Part shown: positions 41,239 through 54,478 of the stretch, piece by piece
How the letters are laid out: every line of letters starts with the position of its first letter
Numbering within the stretch: position 1 is the stretch's first letter
Program-made: the position numbers and the translations under genes
Source: Halictus rubicundus
Taxonomy: Eukaryota > Arthropoda > Insecta > Hymenoptera > Halictidae
DNA: 64,000 nt
NCBI RefSeq assembly: GCF_050948215.1
Contig: NW_027488705.1
Span: 434,001-498,000, forward strand
Reading direction: 5' to 3'
The notes under the pieces: model-generated
Seen by the model: only the letters and a program-made list of their open reading frames with translations
Told to the model about the DNA's origin: nothing
Databases searched by the model: none

Positions 41239-41865
41239 TCCTATCCTATCCTCTATCCTATCTTATCCTCTATCCTATCCTATCCTCTATCCTATCCTAT
41301 CCTCTATCCTATCAAATCGCCTATCCTATCCTCTATCCTATCCTTTCCTGTATCCTATCCAATCCTGTGTCCTATCCTGTCGTCTATCCTATCCTATCCT
41401 CCATCCTATCCTATCCTGTATCCTATCCTATCCTCTATCCTATCGTATCCTCTATCCTATCCTATCCTCTATCCTATCCTATCTTCTATCCTATCCTATC
41501 TTCTATCCTGTCCTATCCTCTATCCTATCCTATCCTCTATCCTATCCTATCCTCTATCCTATCCTATCTTCTATCCTATCCTATCCTCTATCCTATCAAA
41601 TCCCCTATCCTATCCTCTATCCTCTATCCTATCCTATCATATCCTCTATCCTATAATATCCTCTATCCTATCCTATCCTCCATCCAATCCTCTATCCTAT
41701 CCTATCCTCTATCCTATCCTATCCTCTATCCTATCCTATCCTCTATCCTATCCTATCTTCTATCGTATCCTATCCTTTATCCTATCAAATCCCCTACCCT
41801 ATCCTATCCTCTATCCTATCAAATCCCCTACCCTATCCTCTGTCCTATCCTATCCTCTATCCTAT

Positions 41866-41883
41866 CCTATCCTAGAGGATAGG
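41866..41883. repeat. Inverted motif 6
   Basis: The 4,288-bp counterpart of the motif at 37578. Confidence 0.95.
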
Positions 41884-44668
41884 TCCTATCCTATCCTCTA
41901 TCCTATCTTATCCTATCCTCTATCCTATCCTACCTTTTATCCTACCTTATCATCTATCCTATCAAATCCCCTATCCTATCCTCATTCCTATCCTATCCTC
42001 TATCCTATCCTATCTTCTATCCTATCCTATCCTCTGTCCTATCAAATCCCCTATCCTATCCTCTATCCTATCCTCTATCCTATCCTATCTTCTATCCTAT
42101 CCTACCTTTTATCCTACCTTATCATCTATCCTATCAAATCCCCTATCCTATCCTCTATCCTATCCTATCCTCTATCCTATCCTATCTTCTATCCTATCCT
42201 ATCCTCTGTCCTATCAAATCCCCTATCCTATCCTCTATCCTATCCTCTATCCTATCCTATCTTCTATCCTATCCTATCCTCTATCCTATCCTATCCTCTA
42301 TCCTATCCTATCCTCTATCCTATCCTATCCTCTATCCTATCCTATCTTCTATCCTATCCTATCCTCTATCCTATCAAATCCCCTATCCTATCCTCTATCC
42401 TCTATCCTATCCTATCATCTATCCTCTATCCTATCCTATCGTCTATCCTATCCTCTATCCTATCCTATCCTCTATCCTATCCTATCCTCCATCCTATCCT
42501 ATCCTCAATCCTACCCTTTCCTGTATCCTATCGAATCCTGTATCCTATCCTGTCCTCTATCCTATCCTATCCTCTATCCTATCCTATCCTCTATCCTATC
42601 CTATCTTCTATCCTATCCTATCCTCTATCCTATCCTATCCTCTATCCTATCCTATCTTCTATCCTATCCTATCCTCTATCCTATCAAATCCCCTATCCTA
42701 TCCTCTATCCTCTATCCTATCCTATCATCTATCCTCTATCCTATCCTATCGTCTATCCTATCCTCTATCCTATCCTATCCTCTATCCTATCGTATCCTCC
42801 ATCCTATCCTATCCTCAATCCTACCCTTTCCTGTATCCTATCGAATCCTGTATCCTATCCTGTCCTCTATCCTATCCTATCCTCTATCCTATCCTATCCT
42901 CTATCCTATCCTATCCTCTATCCTATCCTATCCTCTATCCTATCCTATCTTCTATCCTATCCTATCCTCTATCCTATCAAATCCCCTATCCTATCCTCTA
43001 TCCTCTATCCTATCCTATCATCTATCCTCTATCCTATCCTATCGTCTATCCTATCCTCTATCCTATCCTATCCTCTATCCTATCCTATCTTCTATCCTAT
43101 CCTATCCTCTATCCTATCCTATCCTGTATCCTATCCTATCCTCTATCCTATCCTATCCTCTATCCTATCCTATCTTCTATCCTATCCTATCCTCTATCCT
43201 ATCCTATCCTCTATCCTATCCTATCCTCTATCCTATCCTATCCTCTATCCTATCCTATCCTCTATCCTATCCTATCTTCTATCCTATCCTATCCTCTTTC
43301 CGATCCTACCCTCTATCCTATCCTATCCTCTATCCTATCCTATCCTCTATCCTATCCTCTATCCTATCCTATCCTCTATCCTATCAAATCCCCTACCCTA
43401 TCCTCTGTCCTATCCTAGCCTCTATCCTATCCTATCGTCTATCCTATCCTATCCTCTATCCTATCCTATCCTCTATCCTATCAAATCCTCTATCCTCTAT
43501 CCTATCCTATCCTCTATACTATCCTATCCTCTATCCTATCCTATCTTCTATCCTATCCTATACTCTATCCTATCCTATCCTCCATCCTATCCTATCCTCA
43601 AACCTATCCTTTCCTGTATCCTATCCTATCTTCTATCCTATCCTATCCTCTATCCTATCCTATCCCCTATCCTATCCTCTATCCTATCCTATCATCTATC
43701 CTCTATCCTATCCTATCTTCTATCCTATCCTATCCTCTATCCTATCAAATCCCCTATCCTACCCAATCCTCTATCCTATCCTATCCTCTATCCTATCCTA
43801 TCCTCTATCCTATCCTGTCCTCTATCCTATCCTATCCTCTATCCTATCCTATCCTCTATCCTATCCTATCCTCTATCCTATCCTATCCTCTATCCTATCC
43901 TATCCTCTATCCTATCCTGTCCTCTATCCTATCCTATCCTCTATCCTATCCTATCCTCTATCCTATCCTATCATCTATCCTCTATCCTATCCAATCCTCT
44001 ATCCTATCCTATCCTCTATCCTATCATATCCTCTATCCTATAATATCCTCTATCCTATCCTATCCTCTATCCTATAATATCCTCTATCCTATCCTATCCT
44101 CCATCCAATCCTCTATCCTATCCTATCCTCTATCCTATCCTATCCTCTATCCTATCCTATCCTCAATCCTATCCTTTCCTGTATCCTATCCAATCCTGTA
44201 TCCTATCCTGTCCTCTATCCTATCCTATCCTCTATCCTATCCTATCCTGTATTCTATCCTATCCTCTATCCTATCCTATCCACTATCCTATCCTATCCTC
44301 TATCCTATCCTATCTTTTATCCTACCTTATCATCTATCCTATCAAATCCCCTATCCTATCCTCTATCCTATCCTATCCTCTATCCTATCCTATCTTCTAT
44401 CCTATCCTATCCTCTATCCTGTCCTATCCTCTATCCTATCCTATCCTCTATCCTATCCTATCCTCTATCCTATCCTATCTTTTATCCTACCTTATCATCT
44501 ATCCTATCAAATCCCCTATCCTATCGTCTGTCCTATCCTATCCTGTATCCTATCCAATCCTCTATCCTATCCTATCATCTATCCTCAAGTCTATCCTTTC
44601 CTGTATCCTATCCAATCCTCTATCCTATCCTATCCTCTATCCTATCCTATCATCTATCCTATCCTATC

Positions 44669-44831
44669 CAATCCCCTATCCTATGCTCTATCCTATCCTA
44701 CCCTCTATAATATCGTCTACTCTATCATATCCTATCCTCTATCCTATAATATCATCTATCCGTTCCTATTCTCTATACTAACGTATTCTCTATCCTATGC
44801 TCTCTCCTATACAGTATCCTACCCTATCATC
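44669..44831 (+). repeat. Diverged 163-bp module, copy 2 (subfamily I)
   Basis: The 4,288-bp counterpart of the module at 40381, with the same three subfamily I bases. Unlike copy 1, it continues directly into the TAATATCC and CTCCATCCAATCC units that follow most subfamily II copies. Confidence 0.9.
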
Positions 44832-47671
44832 TATCCTATCAAATCCCCTATCCTATCCTCTATCCTATCCTATCCTCTATCCTATCATATCCTCTATCCT
44901 ATAATATCCTCTATCCTATCCTATCCTCCATCCAATCCTCTATCCTATCCTATCCTCTATCCTATCCTATCCTCCATCCTATCCTATCCTCAATCCTATC
45001 CAATCCTGTATCCTATCCTGTCGTCTATCCTATCCTATCCTCTATCCTATCCTATCCTGTATCCTATCCTATCCTCTATCCTATCCTATCCTCTATCCTA
45101 TCCTATCCTCTATCCTATCCTATCTTTTATCCTACCTTATCATCTATCCTATCAAATCCCCTATCCTATCCTCTATCCTATCCTATCCTCTATCCTATCC
45201 TATCTTCTATCCTATCCTATCCTCTGTCCTATCAAATCCCCTATCCTATCCTCTATCCTATCCTATCCTCTATCCTATCCTATCTTCTATCCTATCCTAT
45301 CCTCTATCCTATCCTATCCTCTATCCTATCCTATCCTCTATCCTATCCTATCCTCTATCCTATCCTATCCTCTATCCTATCCTATCTTCTATCCTATCCT
45401 ATCCTCTTTCCGATCCTACCCTCTATCCTATCCTATCCTCTATCCTATCCTATCCTCTATCCTATCCTCTATCCTATCCTATCCTCTATCCTATCAAATC
45501 CCCTACCCTATCCTCTGTCCTATCCTAGCCTCTATCCTATCCTATCGTCTATCCTATCCTATCCTCTATCCTATCCCATCCTCTATCCTATCAAATCCTC
45601 TATCCTCTATCCTATCCTATCCTCTATACTATCCTATCCTCTATCCTATCCTATCTTCTATCCTATCCTATCCTCTATCCTATCCTATCCTCTATCCTAT
45701 CCTATCCTCTATCCTATCCTATCCTCTATCCTATCCTATCTTCTATCCTATCAAATCCCCTATCCTATCCTCTATCCTATCCTATCATCTATCCTCTATC
45801 CTATCCAATCCTCTATCCTATCCTATCCTCTATCCTATCAAATCCCCTATCCTATCCTCTGTCCTATCCTATCCTCTATCCTATCCTATCCTCTATCCTA
45901 TCCTATCCTCTATCCTATCCTCTCGTCTATCCTATCCTCTATCCTATCCTATACTCTATCCTATCCTATCCTCCATCCTATCCTATCCTCAAACCTATCC
46001 TTTCCTGTATCCTATCCTATCCTCTATCCTATCCTATCTTCTATCCTATCCTATCCTCTATCCTATTCTATCCTCTTTCCTATCCTGTCCTCTATCCTAT
46101 CCTATCCTCTATCCTATCCTATCCTCTATCCTCTATCCTATCCTATCCTCTATCCTATCCTATCCTCTATCCTATCCTATCTTCTATCCTATCCTATCCT
46201 CTATCCTATCCTATCCTCTATCCTATCCTATCCTCTATCCTTTCCTATCCTCTATCCTATCCTATCTTCTATCCTATCCTATCCTCTATCCTCTATCCTA
46301 TCCTATCCTCTATCCTATCTTATCCTCTATCCTATCCTATCCTGTATCCTATCCTATCTTCTATCCTATCCTATCCTCTATCCTATCCTATCCCCTATCC
46401 TATCCTCTATCCTATCCTATCATCTATCCTCTATCCTATCCTATCTTCTATCCTATCCTATCCTCTATCCTATCAAATCCCCTATCCTATCCAATCCTCT
46501 ATCCTATCCTATCCTCTATCCTATCAAATCCCCTATCCTGTCCTCTGTTCTATCCTATCCTCTATCCTATCCTATCCTCTATCCTATCCTATCCTCTATC
46601 CTATCCTATCCTCTATCCTATCCTATCCTCTATCCTATCCTATCCTCTATCCTATCCTATCCTCTATCCTATCCTATCCTCTATCCTATCCTATCCTCTA
46701 TCCTCTATCCTATACTATCCTCTATCCTATCATATCCTCTATCCTATCCTATCCTCTATCCTATCCTATCCTCTATCCTATCCTATCCTCTATCCTATCC
46801 TATCCTCTATCCTATCAAATCCCCTATCCTATCCTCTATCCTATCCTATCCTGTATCCTATCCAATCCTCTATCCTATCCTATCATCTATCCTCTATCCT
46901 ATCCAATCCTCTATCCTATCCTATCCTCTATCCTATCATATCCTCTATCCTATAATATCCTCTATCCTATCCTATCCTCTATCCTATAATATCCTCTATC
47001 CTATCCTATCCTCCATCCAATCCTCTATCCTATCCTATCCTCTATCCTATCCTATCCTCTATCCTATCCTATCCTCTATCCTATCCTATCCTCAATCCTA
47101 TCCTTTCCTGTATCCTATCCAATCCTGTATCCTATCCTGTCCTCTATCCTATCCTATCCTCTATCCTATCCTATCCTCTATCCTATCCTATCCTGTATTC
47201 TATCCTATCCTCTATCCTATCCTATCCACTATCCTATCCTATCCTCTATCCTATCCTATCTTTTATCCTACCTTATCATCTATCCTATCAAATCCCCTAT
47301 CCTATCCTCTATCCTATCCTATCCTCTATCCTATCCTATCTTCTATCCTATCCTATCCTCTGTCCTATCAAATCCCCTATCCTATCCTCTATCCTATCCT
47401 ATCCTCTATCCTATCCTATCTTCTATCCTATCCTATCCTCTATCCTGTCCTATCCTCTATCCTATCCTATCTTCTATCCTATCCTATACTCTATCCTATC
47501 AAATCCCCTATCCTATCCTCTATCCTCTATCCTATCCTATCCTATCCTCTATCCTATCCTATCTTCTATCCTATCCTATCCTCTATCCTATCAAATCCCC
47601 TACCCTATCCTATCCTCTATCCTATCAAATCCCCTACCCTATCCTCTGTCCTATCCTATCCTCTATCCTAT

Positions 47672-47689
47672 CCTATCCTAGAGGATAGG
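47672..47689. repeat. Inverted motif 7
   Basis: Same core. It lies 395 bp upstream of the ACAGTATCC landmark of module copy 3. Confidence 0.95.
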
Positions 47690-47924
47690 TCCTATCCTAT
47701 CCTCTATCCTATCTTATCCTCTATCCTATCCTATCCTCTATCCTATCCTATCCTCTATCCTATCAAATCCCCTATCCTATCGTCTGTCCTATCCTATCCT
47801 GTATCCTATCCAATCCTCTATCCTCTCCTATCATCTATCCTCAAGTCTATCCTTTCCTGTATCCTATCCAATCCTCTATCCTATCCTATCCTCTATCCTA
47901 TCCTATCATCTATCCTATCCTATC

Positions 47925-48087
47925 CAATCCCCTATCCTATGCTCTATCCTATCCTACCCTCTATAATATCGTATACTCTATCATATCCTATCCTCTATCC
48001 TATAATATCATCTATCCGTTCCTATTCTCTATACTAACCTATTCTCTATCCTATCCTCTCTCCTATACAGTATCCTACCCTATCATC
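47925..48087 (+). repeat. Diverged 163-bp module, copy 3 (subfamily II)
   Basis: Subfamily II bases: CGTATACTC, AACCTATTC and CCTATCCTCTCTCC. These three differences from copies 1 and 2 are shared by all later copies wherever the sequence is retained. Confidence 0.9.
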
Positions 48088-48728
48088 TATCCTATCAAAT
48101 CCCCTATCCTATCCTCTATCCTATCCTATCCTCTATCCTATTATATCCTCTATCCTATAATATCCTCTATCCTATCCTATCCTCCATCCAATCCTCTATC
48201 CTATCCTATCCTCTATCCTATCCTATCCTCCATCCTATCCTATCCTCAATCCTATCCAATCCTGTATCCTATCCTGTCGTCTATCCTATCCTATCCTCTA
48301 TCCTATCCTATCCTGTATCCTATCCTATCCTCTATCCTACCCTATCCTCTATCCTATCCTATCCTCTATCCTATCCTATCCTCTATCCTATCCTATCTTC
48401 TATCCTATCCTATCCTCTGTCCTATCAAATCCCCTATCCTATCCTCTATCCTATCCTATCCTCTATCCTATCCTATCTTCTATCCTATCCTATCCTCTAT
48501 CCTGTCCTATCCTCTATCCTATCCTATCTTCTATCCTATCCTATACTCTATCCTATCAAATCCCCTATCCTATCCTCTATCCTCTATCCTATCCTATCCT
48601 ATCCTCTATCCTATCCTATCTTCTATCCTATCCTATCCTCTATCCTATCAAATCCCCTACCCTATCCTATCCTCTATCCTATCAAATCCCCTACCCTATC
48701 CTCTGTCCTATCCTATCCTCTATCCTAT

Positions 48729-48746
48729 CCTATCCTAGAGGATAGG
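48729..48746. repeat. Inverted motif 8
   Basis: Same core. It lies 395 bp upstream of the ACAGTATCC landmark of module copy 4, and 1,057 bp after motif 7. Confidence 0.95.
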
Positions 48747-48981
48747 TCCTATCCTATCCTCTATCCTATCTTATCCTCTATCCTATCCTATCCTCTATCC
48801 TATCCTATCCTCTATCCTATCAAATCCCCTATCCTATCGTCTGTCCTATCCTATCCTGTATCCTATCCAATCCTCTATCCTCTCCTATCATCTATCCTCA
48901 AGTCTATCCTTTCCTGTATCCTATCCAATCCTCTATCCTATCCTATCCTCTATCCTATCCTATCATCTATCCTATCCTATC

Positions 48982-49144
48982 CAATCCCCTATCCTATGCT
49001 CTATCCTATCCTACCCTCTATAATATCGTATACTCTATCATATCCTATCCTCTATCCTATAATATCATCTATCCGTTCCTATTCTCTATACTAACCTATT
49101 CTCTATCCTATCCTCTCTCCTATACAGTATCCTACCCTATCATC
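48982..49144 (+). repeat. Diverged 163-bp module, copy 4 (subfamily II)
   Basis: The 1,057-bp counterpart of copy 3, with the same subfamily bases. Confidence 0.9.
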
Positions 49145-50452
49145 TATCCTATCAAATCCCCTATCCTATCCTCTATCCTATTTTATCCTCTATCCTATCA
49201 TATCCTCTATCCTATCCTCTATCCTATCCTATCCTCTATCCTATCGTATCCTCCATCCTATCCTATCCTCAATCCTACCCTTTCCTGTATCCTATCGAAT
49301 CCTGTATCCTATCCTGTCCTCTATCCTATCCTATCCTCTATCCTACCCTATCCTCTATCCTATCCTATCCTCTATCCTATCCTATCCTCTATCCTATCCT
49401 ATCCTCTACCCTATCCTATCCTCTATCCTATCCTATCCTCTATCCTATCAAATCCCCTATCCTATCCTCTATCCTATCCTATCCTGTATCCTATCCAATC
49501 CTCTATCCTATCCTATCATCTATCCTCTATCCTATCCAATCGTCTATCCTATCCTATCCTCTATCCTATCATATCCTCTATCCTATAATATCCTCTATCC
49601 TATCCTATCCTCTATCCTATAATATCCTCTATCCTATCCTATCCTCCATCCAATCCTCTATCCTATCCTATCCTCTATCCTATCCTATCCTCAATCCTAT
49701 CCTTTCCTGTATCCTATCCAATCCTGTATCCTATCCTGTCCTCTATCCTATCCTATCCTCTATCCTATCCTATCCTCTATCCTATCCTATCCTGTATTCT
49801 ATCCTATCCTCTATCCTATCCTATCCACTATCCTATCCTATCCTCTATCCTATCCTATCTTTTATCCTACCTTATCATCTATCCTATCAAATCCCCTATC
49901 CTATCCTCTATCCTATCCTATCCTCTATCCTATCCTATCTTCTATCCTATCCTATCCTCTGTCCTATCAAATCCCCTATCCTATCCTATCCTCTATCCTA
50001 TCCTATCTTCTATCCTATCCTATCCTCTATCCTGTCCTATCCTCTATCCTATCCTATCTTCTATCCTATCCTATACTCTATACTATCAAATCCCCTATCC
50101 TATCCTCTATCCTCTATCCTATCCTATCATATCCTCTATCCTATCCTATCCTCCATCCAATCCTCTATCCTATCCTATCCTCTATCCTATCCTATCCTCT
50201 ATCCTATCTTATCCTCTATCCTATCCTATCTTCTATCCTATCCTATCCTCTATCCTATCAAATCCCATACCCTATCCTCCGTCCTATCCTATCCTCTATC
50301 CTATCCTATCCTCTATCCTATCCTATCCTCTATCCTATCCTATCTTCTATCCTATCCTATCCTCTATCCTATCAAATCCCCTACCCTATCCTATCCTCTA
50401 TCCTATCAAATCCCCTACCCTATCCTCTGTCCTATCCTATCCTCTATCCTAT

Positions 50453-50470
50453 CCTATCCTAGAGGATAGG
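50453..50470. repeat. Inverted motif 9
   Basis: Same core, 395 bp upstream of the ACAGTATCC landmark of module copy 5. Confidence 0.95.
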
Positions 50471-50705
50471 TCCTATCCTATCCTCTATCCTATCTTATCC
50501 TCTATCCTATCCTATCCTCTATCCTATCCTATCCTCTATCCTATCAAATCCCCTATCCTATCGTCTGTCCTATCCTATCCTGTATCCTATCCAATCCTCT
50601 ATCCTCTCCTATCATCTATCCTCAAGTCTATCCTTTCCTGTATCCTATCCAATCCTCTATCCTATCCTATCCTCTATCCTATCCTATCATCTATCCTATC
50701 CTATC

Positions 50706-50868
50706 CAATCCCCTATCCTATGCTCTATCCTATCCTACCCTCTATAATATCGTATACTCTATCATATCCTATCCTCTATCCTATAATATCATCTATCCGT
50801 TCCTATTCTCTATACTAACCTATTCTCTATCCTATCCTCTCTCCTATACAGTATCCTACCCTATCATC
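50706..50868 (+). repeat. Diverged 163-bp module, copy 5 (subfamily II)
   Basis: Complete copy with subfamily II bases. Paired with copy 7 at an offset of 3,610 bp. Confidence 0.9.
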
Positions 50869-51354
50869 TATCCTATCAAATCCCCTATCCTATCCTCTAT
50901 CCTATCCTATCCTCTATCCTATCATATCCTCTATCCTATAATATCCTCTATCCTATCCTATCCTCCATCCAATCCTCTATCCTATCCTATCCTCTATCCT
51001 ATCCTATCCTCCATCCTATCCTATCCTCAATCCTATCCAATCCTGTATCCTAACCTGTCGTCTATCCTATCCTATCCTCTATCCTATCCTATCCTGTATC
51101 CTATCCTATCCTCTATCCTACCCTATCCTCTATCCTATCCTATCCTCTATCCTATCCTATCCTCTATCCTATCCTATCTTTTATCCTACCTTATCATCTA
51201 TCCTATCAAATCCCCTATCCTATCCTCTATCCTATCCTATCATCTATCCTATCCTATCATCTATTCTATCCTATCCTCTATCCTATCCTATCTTCTATCC
51301 TATCCTATCCTCTATCCTATCAAATCCCCTACCCTATCCTATCCTCTATCCTAT

Positions 51355-51372
51355 CCTATCCTAGAGGATAGG
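51355..51372. repeat. Inverted motif 10
   Basis: Same core, but only one K module precedes it. It is 293 bp, not 395 bp, upstream of ACAGTATCC, reflecting a 102-bp deletion in module copy 6. Confidence 0.95.
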
Positions 51373-51562
51373 TCCTATCCTATCCTCTATCCTATCTTAT
51401 CCTCTATCCTATCCTATCCTCTATCCTATCCTATCCTCTATCCTATCAAATCCCCTATCCTATCGTCTGTCCTATCCTATCCTGTATCCTATCCAATCCT
51501 CTATCCTCTCCTATCATCTATCCTCAAGTCTATCCTTTCCTGTATCCTATCCAATCCTCTAT

Positions 51563-51668
51563 CATATCCTATCCTCTATCCTATAATATCATCTATCCGT
51601 TCCTATTCTCTATACTAACCTATTCTCTATCCTATCCTCTCTCCTATACAGTATCCTACCCTATCATC
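51563..51668 (+). repeat. Truncated 163-bp module, copy 6 (subfamily II)
   Basis: The left part is deleted: CCAATCCTCTAT runs directly into CATATCC. The missing segment, counted on full copies, is 102 bp, equal to six 17-bp periods. The retained right part has AACCTATTC and CCTATCCTCTCTCC, so it is subfamily II. Confidence 0.88.
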
Positions 51669-52139
51669 TATCCTATCAAATCCCCTATCCTATCCTCTAT
51701 CCTATCCTATCCTCTATCCTATTATATCCTCTATCCTATAATATCCTCTATCCTATCCTATCCTCCATCCAATCCTCTATCCTATCCTATCCTCTATCCT
51801 ATCCTATCCTCCATCCTATCCTATCCTCAATCCTATCCAATCCTGTATCCTATCCTGTCGTCTATCCTATCCTATCCTCTATCCTATCCTATCCTGTATC
51901 CTATCCTATCCTCTATCCTACCCTATCCTCTATCCTATCCTATCCTCTATCCTATCCTATCCTCTATCCTATCCTATCTTTTATCCTACCTTATCATCTA
52001 TCCTATCAAATCCCCTATCCTATCCTCTATCCTATCCTATCCTCTATCCTATCCTATCTTCTATCCTATCCTATCCTCTGTCCTATCAAATCCCCTATCC
52101 TATCCTCTATCCTATCCTATCCTCTATCCTATCCTATCT

Positions 52140-52900
52140 TCTATCCTATCCTATCCTCTATCCTATCCTATCATCTATCCTATCCTATCCTCTATCCTAT
52201 CCTATCCTCTATCCTATCCTATCTTCTATCCTATCCTATCCTCTTTCCGATCCTACCCTCTATCCTATCCTATCCTCTATCCTATCCTATCTTCTATCCT
52301 ATCCTCTATCCAATCCTATCCTCTATCCTATCAAATCCCCTACCCTATCCTCTATCCTATCCTATCCTCTATCCTATCCTATCCTCTATCCTATCCTATC
52401 CTCTATCCTATCCTATCCTCTATCCTATCCTGTCCTCTATCCTATCCTATCCTCTACCCTATCCTATCCTCTATCCTATCCTATCCTCTATCCTATCCTA
52501 TCCTCTATCCTATCCTATCCTCTATCCTATCCTATCCTCTATCCTATCCTATCGTCTATCCTATCCTCTATCCTATCCTATCCTCTATCCTATCCTATCT
52601 TCTATCCTATCCTATCCTCTATCCTATCAAATCCCCTACCCTATCCTCTGTCCTATCCTATCCTCTATCCTATCCTATCCTCTATCCTATCCTATCCTCT
52701 ATCCTATCCTATCCTCTATCCTATCCTATCCTCTATCCTCTATCCTATACTATCCTCTATCCTATCATATCCTCTATCCTATCCTATCCTCTATCCTATC
52801 CTATCTTCTATCCTATCCTATCCTCTATCCTATCAAATCCCCTATCCTATCCTCTATCCTATCCTATCATCTATACTCTATCCTATCCAATCCTCTATCC
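52140..52900 (+). repeat. 5.8-kb-spaced duplicate, copy 1
   Basis: CTCTTTCCGA (52241), then TATCTTC, CCAATCC, K module, CCTGTCC and a long pure 17-mer run ending in CTATACTATCC and ATACTCTATCC. The same order occurs at 57930-58600, at an offset of 5,790 bp at the first landmark and about 5,700 bp at the last. Confidence 0.7.
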
Positions 52901-54062
52901 TATCCTATCCTCTATCCTATCAAATCCCCCATCCTATCCTCTATCCTATCCTATCCTCTATCCTATCCTATCTTCTATCCTATTCTATCCTCTATCCTAT
53001 CCTATCCTCTATCCTATCCTATCCTCTATCCTATCCTATCCTCTATCCTATCCTATCTTCTATCCTATCCTATCCTCTATCCTATCAAATCCCCTATCCT
53101 ATCCTCTATCCTCTATCCTATCCTATCATCTATCCTCTATCCTATCCTCTATCCTATCCTATCCTCTATCCTATCGTATCCTCCATCCTATCCTATCCTC
53201 AATCCTACCCTTTCCTGTATCCTATCGAATCCTGTATCCTATCCTGTCCTCTATCCTATCCTATCCTCTATCCTACCCTATCCTCTATCCTATCCTATCC
53301 TCTATCCTATCCTATCCTCTATCCTATCCTATCCTCTATCCTATCCTATCCTCTATCCTATCCTATCCTCTATCCTATCAAATCCCCTATCCTATCCTCT
53401 ATCCTATCCTATCCTGTATCCTATCCAATCCTCTATCCTATCCTATCATCTATCCTCTATCCTATCCAATCGTCTATCCTATCCTATCCTCTATCCTATC
53501 ATATCCTCTATCCTATAATATCCTCTATCCTATCCTATCCTCTATCCTATAATATCCTCTATCCTATCCTATCCTCCATCCAATCCTCTATCCTATCCTA
53601 TCCTCTATCCTATCCTATCCTCTATCCTATCCTATCCTCAATCCTATCCTTTCCTGTATCCTATCCAATCCTGTATCCTATCCTGTCCTCTATCCTATCC
53701 TATCCTCTATCCTATCCTATCCTCTATCCTATCCTATCCTGTATTCTATCCTATCCTCTATCCTATCCAATCCTCTATCCTATCCTATCCTCTATCCTAT
53801 CCTATCCTCTATCCTATCTTATCCTCTATCCTATCTTATCTTCTATCCTATCCTATCCTCTATCCTATCAAATCCCATACCCTATCCTCCGTCCTATCCT
53901 ATCCTCTATCCTATCCTATCCTCTATCCTATCCTATCCTCTATCCTATCCTATCTTCTATCCTATCCTATCCTCTATCCTATCAAATCCCCTACCCTATC
54001 CTATCCTCTATCCTATCAAATCCCCTACCCTATCCTCTGTCCTATCCTATCCTCTATCCTAT

Positions 54063-54080
54063 CCTATCCTAGAGGATAGG
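54063..54080. repeat. Inverted motif 11
   Basis: Same core, 395 bp upstream of the ACAGTATCC landmark of module copy 7. Confidence 0.95.
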
Positions 54081-54315
54081 TCCTATCCTATCCTCTATCC
54101 TATCTTATCCTCTATCCTATCCTATCCTCTATCCTATCCTATCCTCTATCCTATCAAATCCCCTATCCTATCGTCTGTCCTATCCTATCCTGTATCCTAT
54201 CCAATCCTCTATCCTCTCCTATCATCTATCCTCAAGTCTATCCTTTCCTGTATCCTATCCAATCCTCTATCCTATCCTATCCTCTATCCTATCCTATCAT
54301 CTATCCTATCCTATC

Positions 54316-54478
54316 CAATCCCCTATCCTATGCTCTATCCTATCCTACCCTCTATAATATCGTATACTCTATCATATCCTATCCTCTATCCTATAATATC
54401 ATCTATCCGTTCCTATTCTCTATACTAACCTATTCTCTATCCTATCCTCTCTCCTATACAGTATCCTACCCTATCATC
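54316..54478 (+). repeat. Diverged 163-bp module, copy 7 (subfamily II)
   Basis: Complete, with subfamily II bases. Partner of copy 5. Confidence 0.9.

Larger units (their letters stand above)
40579..44866 (+). repeat. Domain D: 4,288-bp tandem unit, copy 2
   Basis: Second copy of 36291-40578 at a constant offset of 4,288 bp over all landmarks tested. The first 30 or so bases of a further copy may be present at 44867-44898 before the sequence switches to the domain E arrangement, as expected for a crossover inside the repeat. Near-identity suggests either a very recent duplication or an assembly artefact; long-read depth would separate these. Confidence 0.88.
47320..49170 (+). repeat. 1,057-bp tandem duplication (nearly two copies)
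   Basis: Landmarks pair at exactly 1,057 bp: ATACTC at 47486 and 48543, inverted motif at 47672 and 48729, ACAGTATCC at 48067 and 49124. Homology starts near 47320. The second copy ends near 49170, where TATTTTATCC replaces the expected units, so it is about 0.8 kb long. Confidence 0.82.
49240..51230 (+). repeat. Long duplication in domain E, copy 1
   Basis: This segment, with CTACCCTTTCCTG and CGAATCC units, TAATATCC pairs, an AATCCCATACCC variant (50261), inverted motif 9 and module copy 5, recurs at 53170-54840. The offset is 3,930 bp at 49251 but 3,610 bp from 50261 onward. About 320 bp present here, with TTTTATCCTACC units around 49860-50190, is therefore missing from the second copy. 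Confidence 0.8.
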
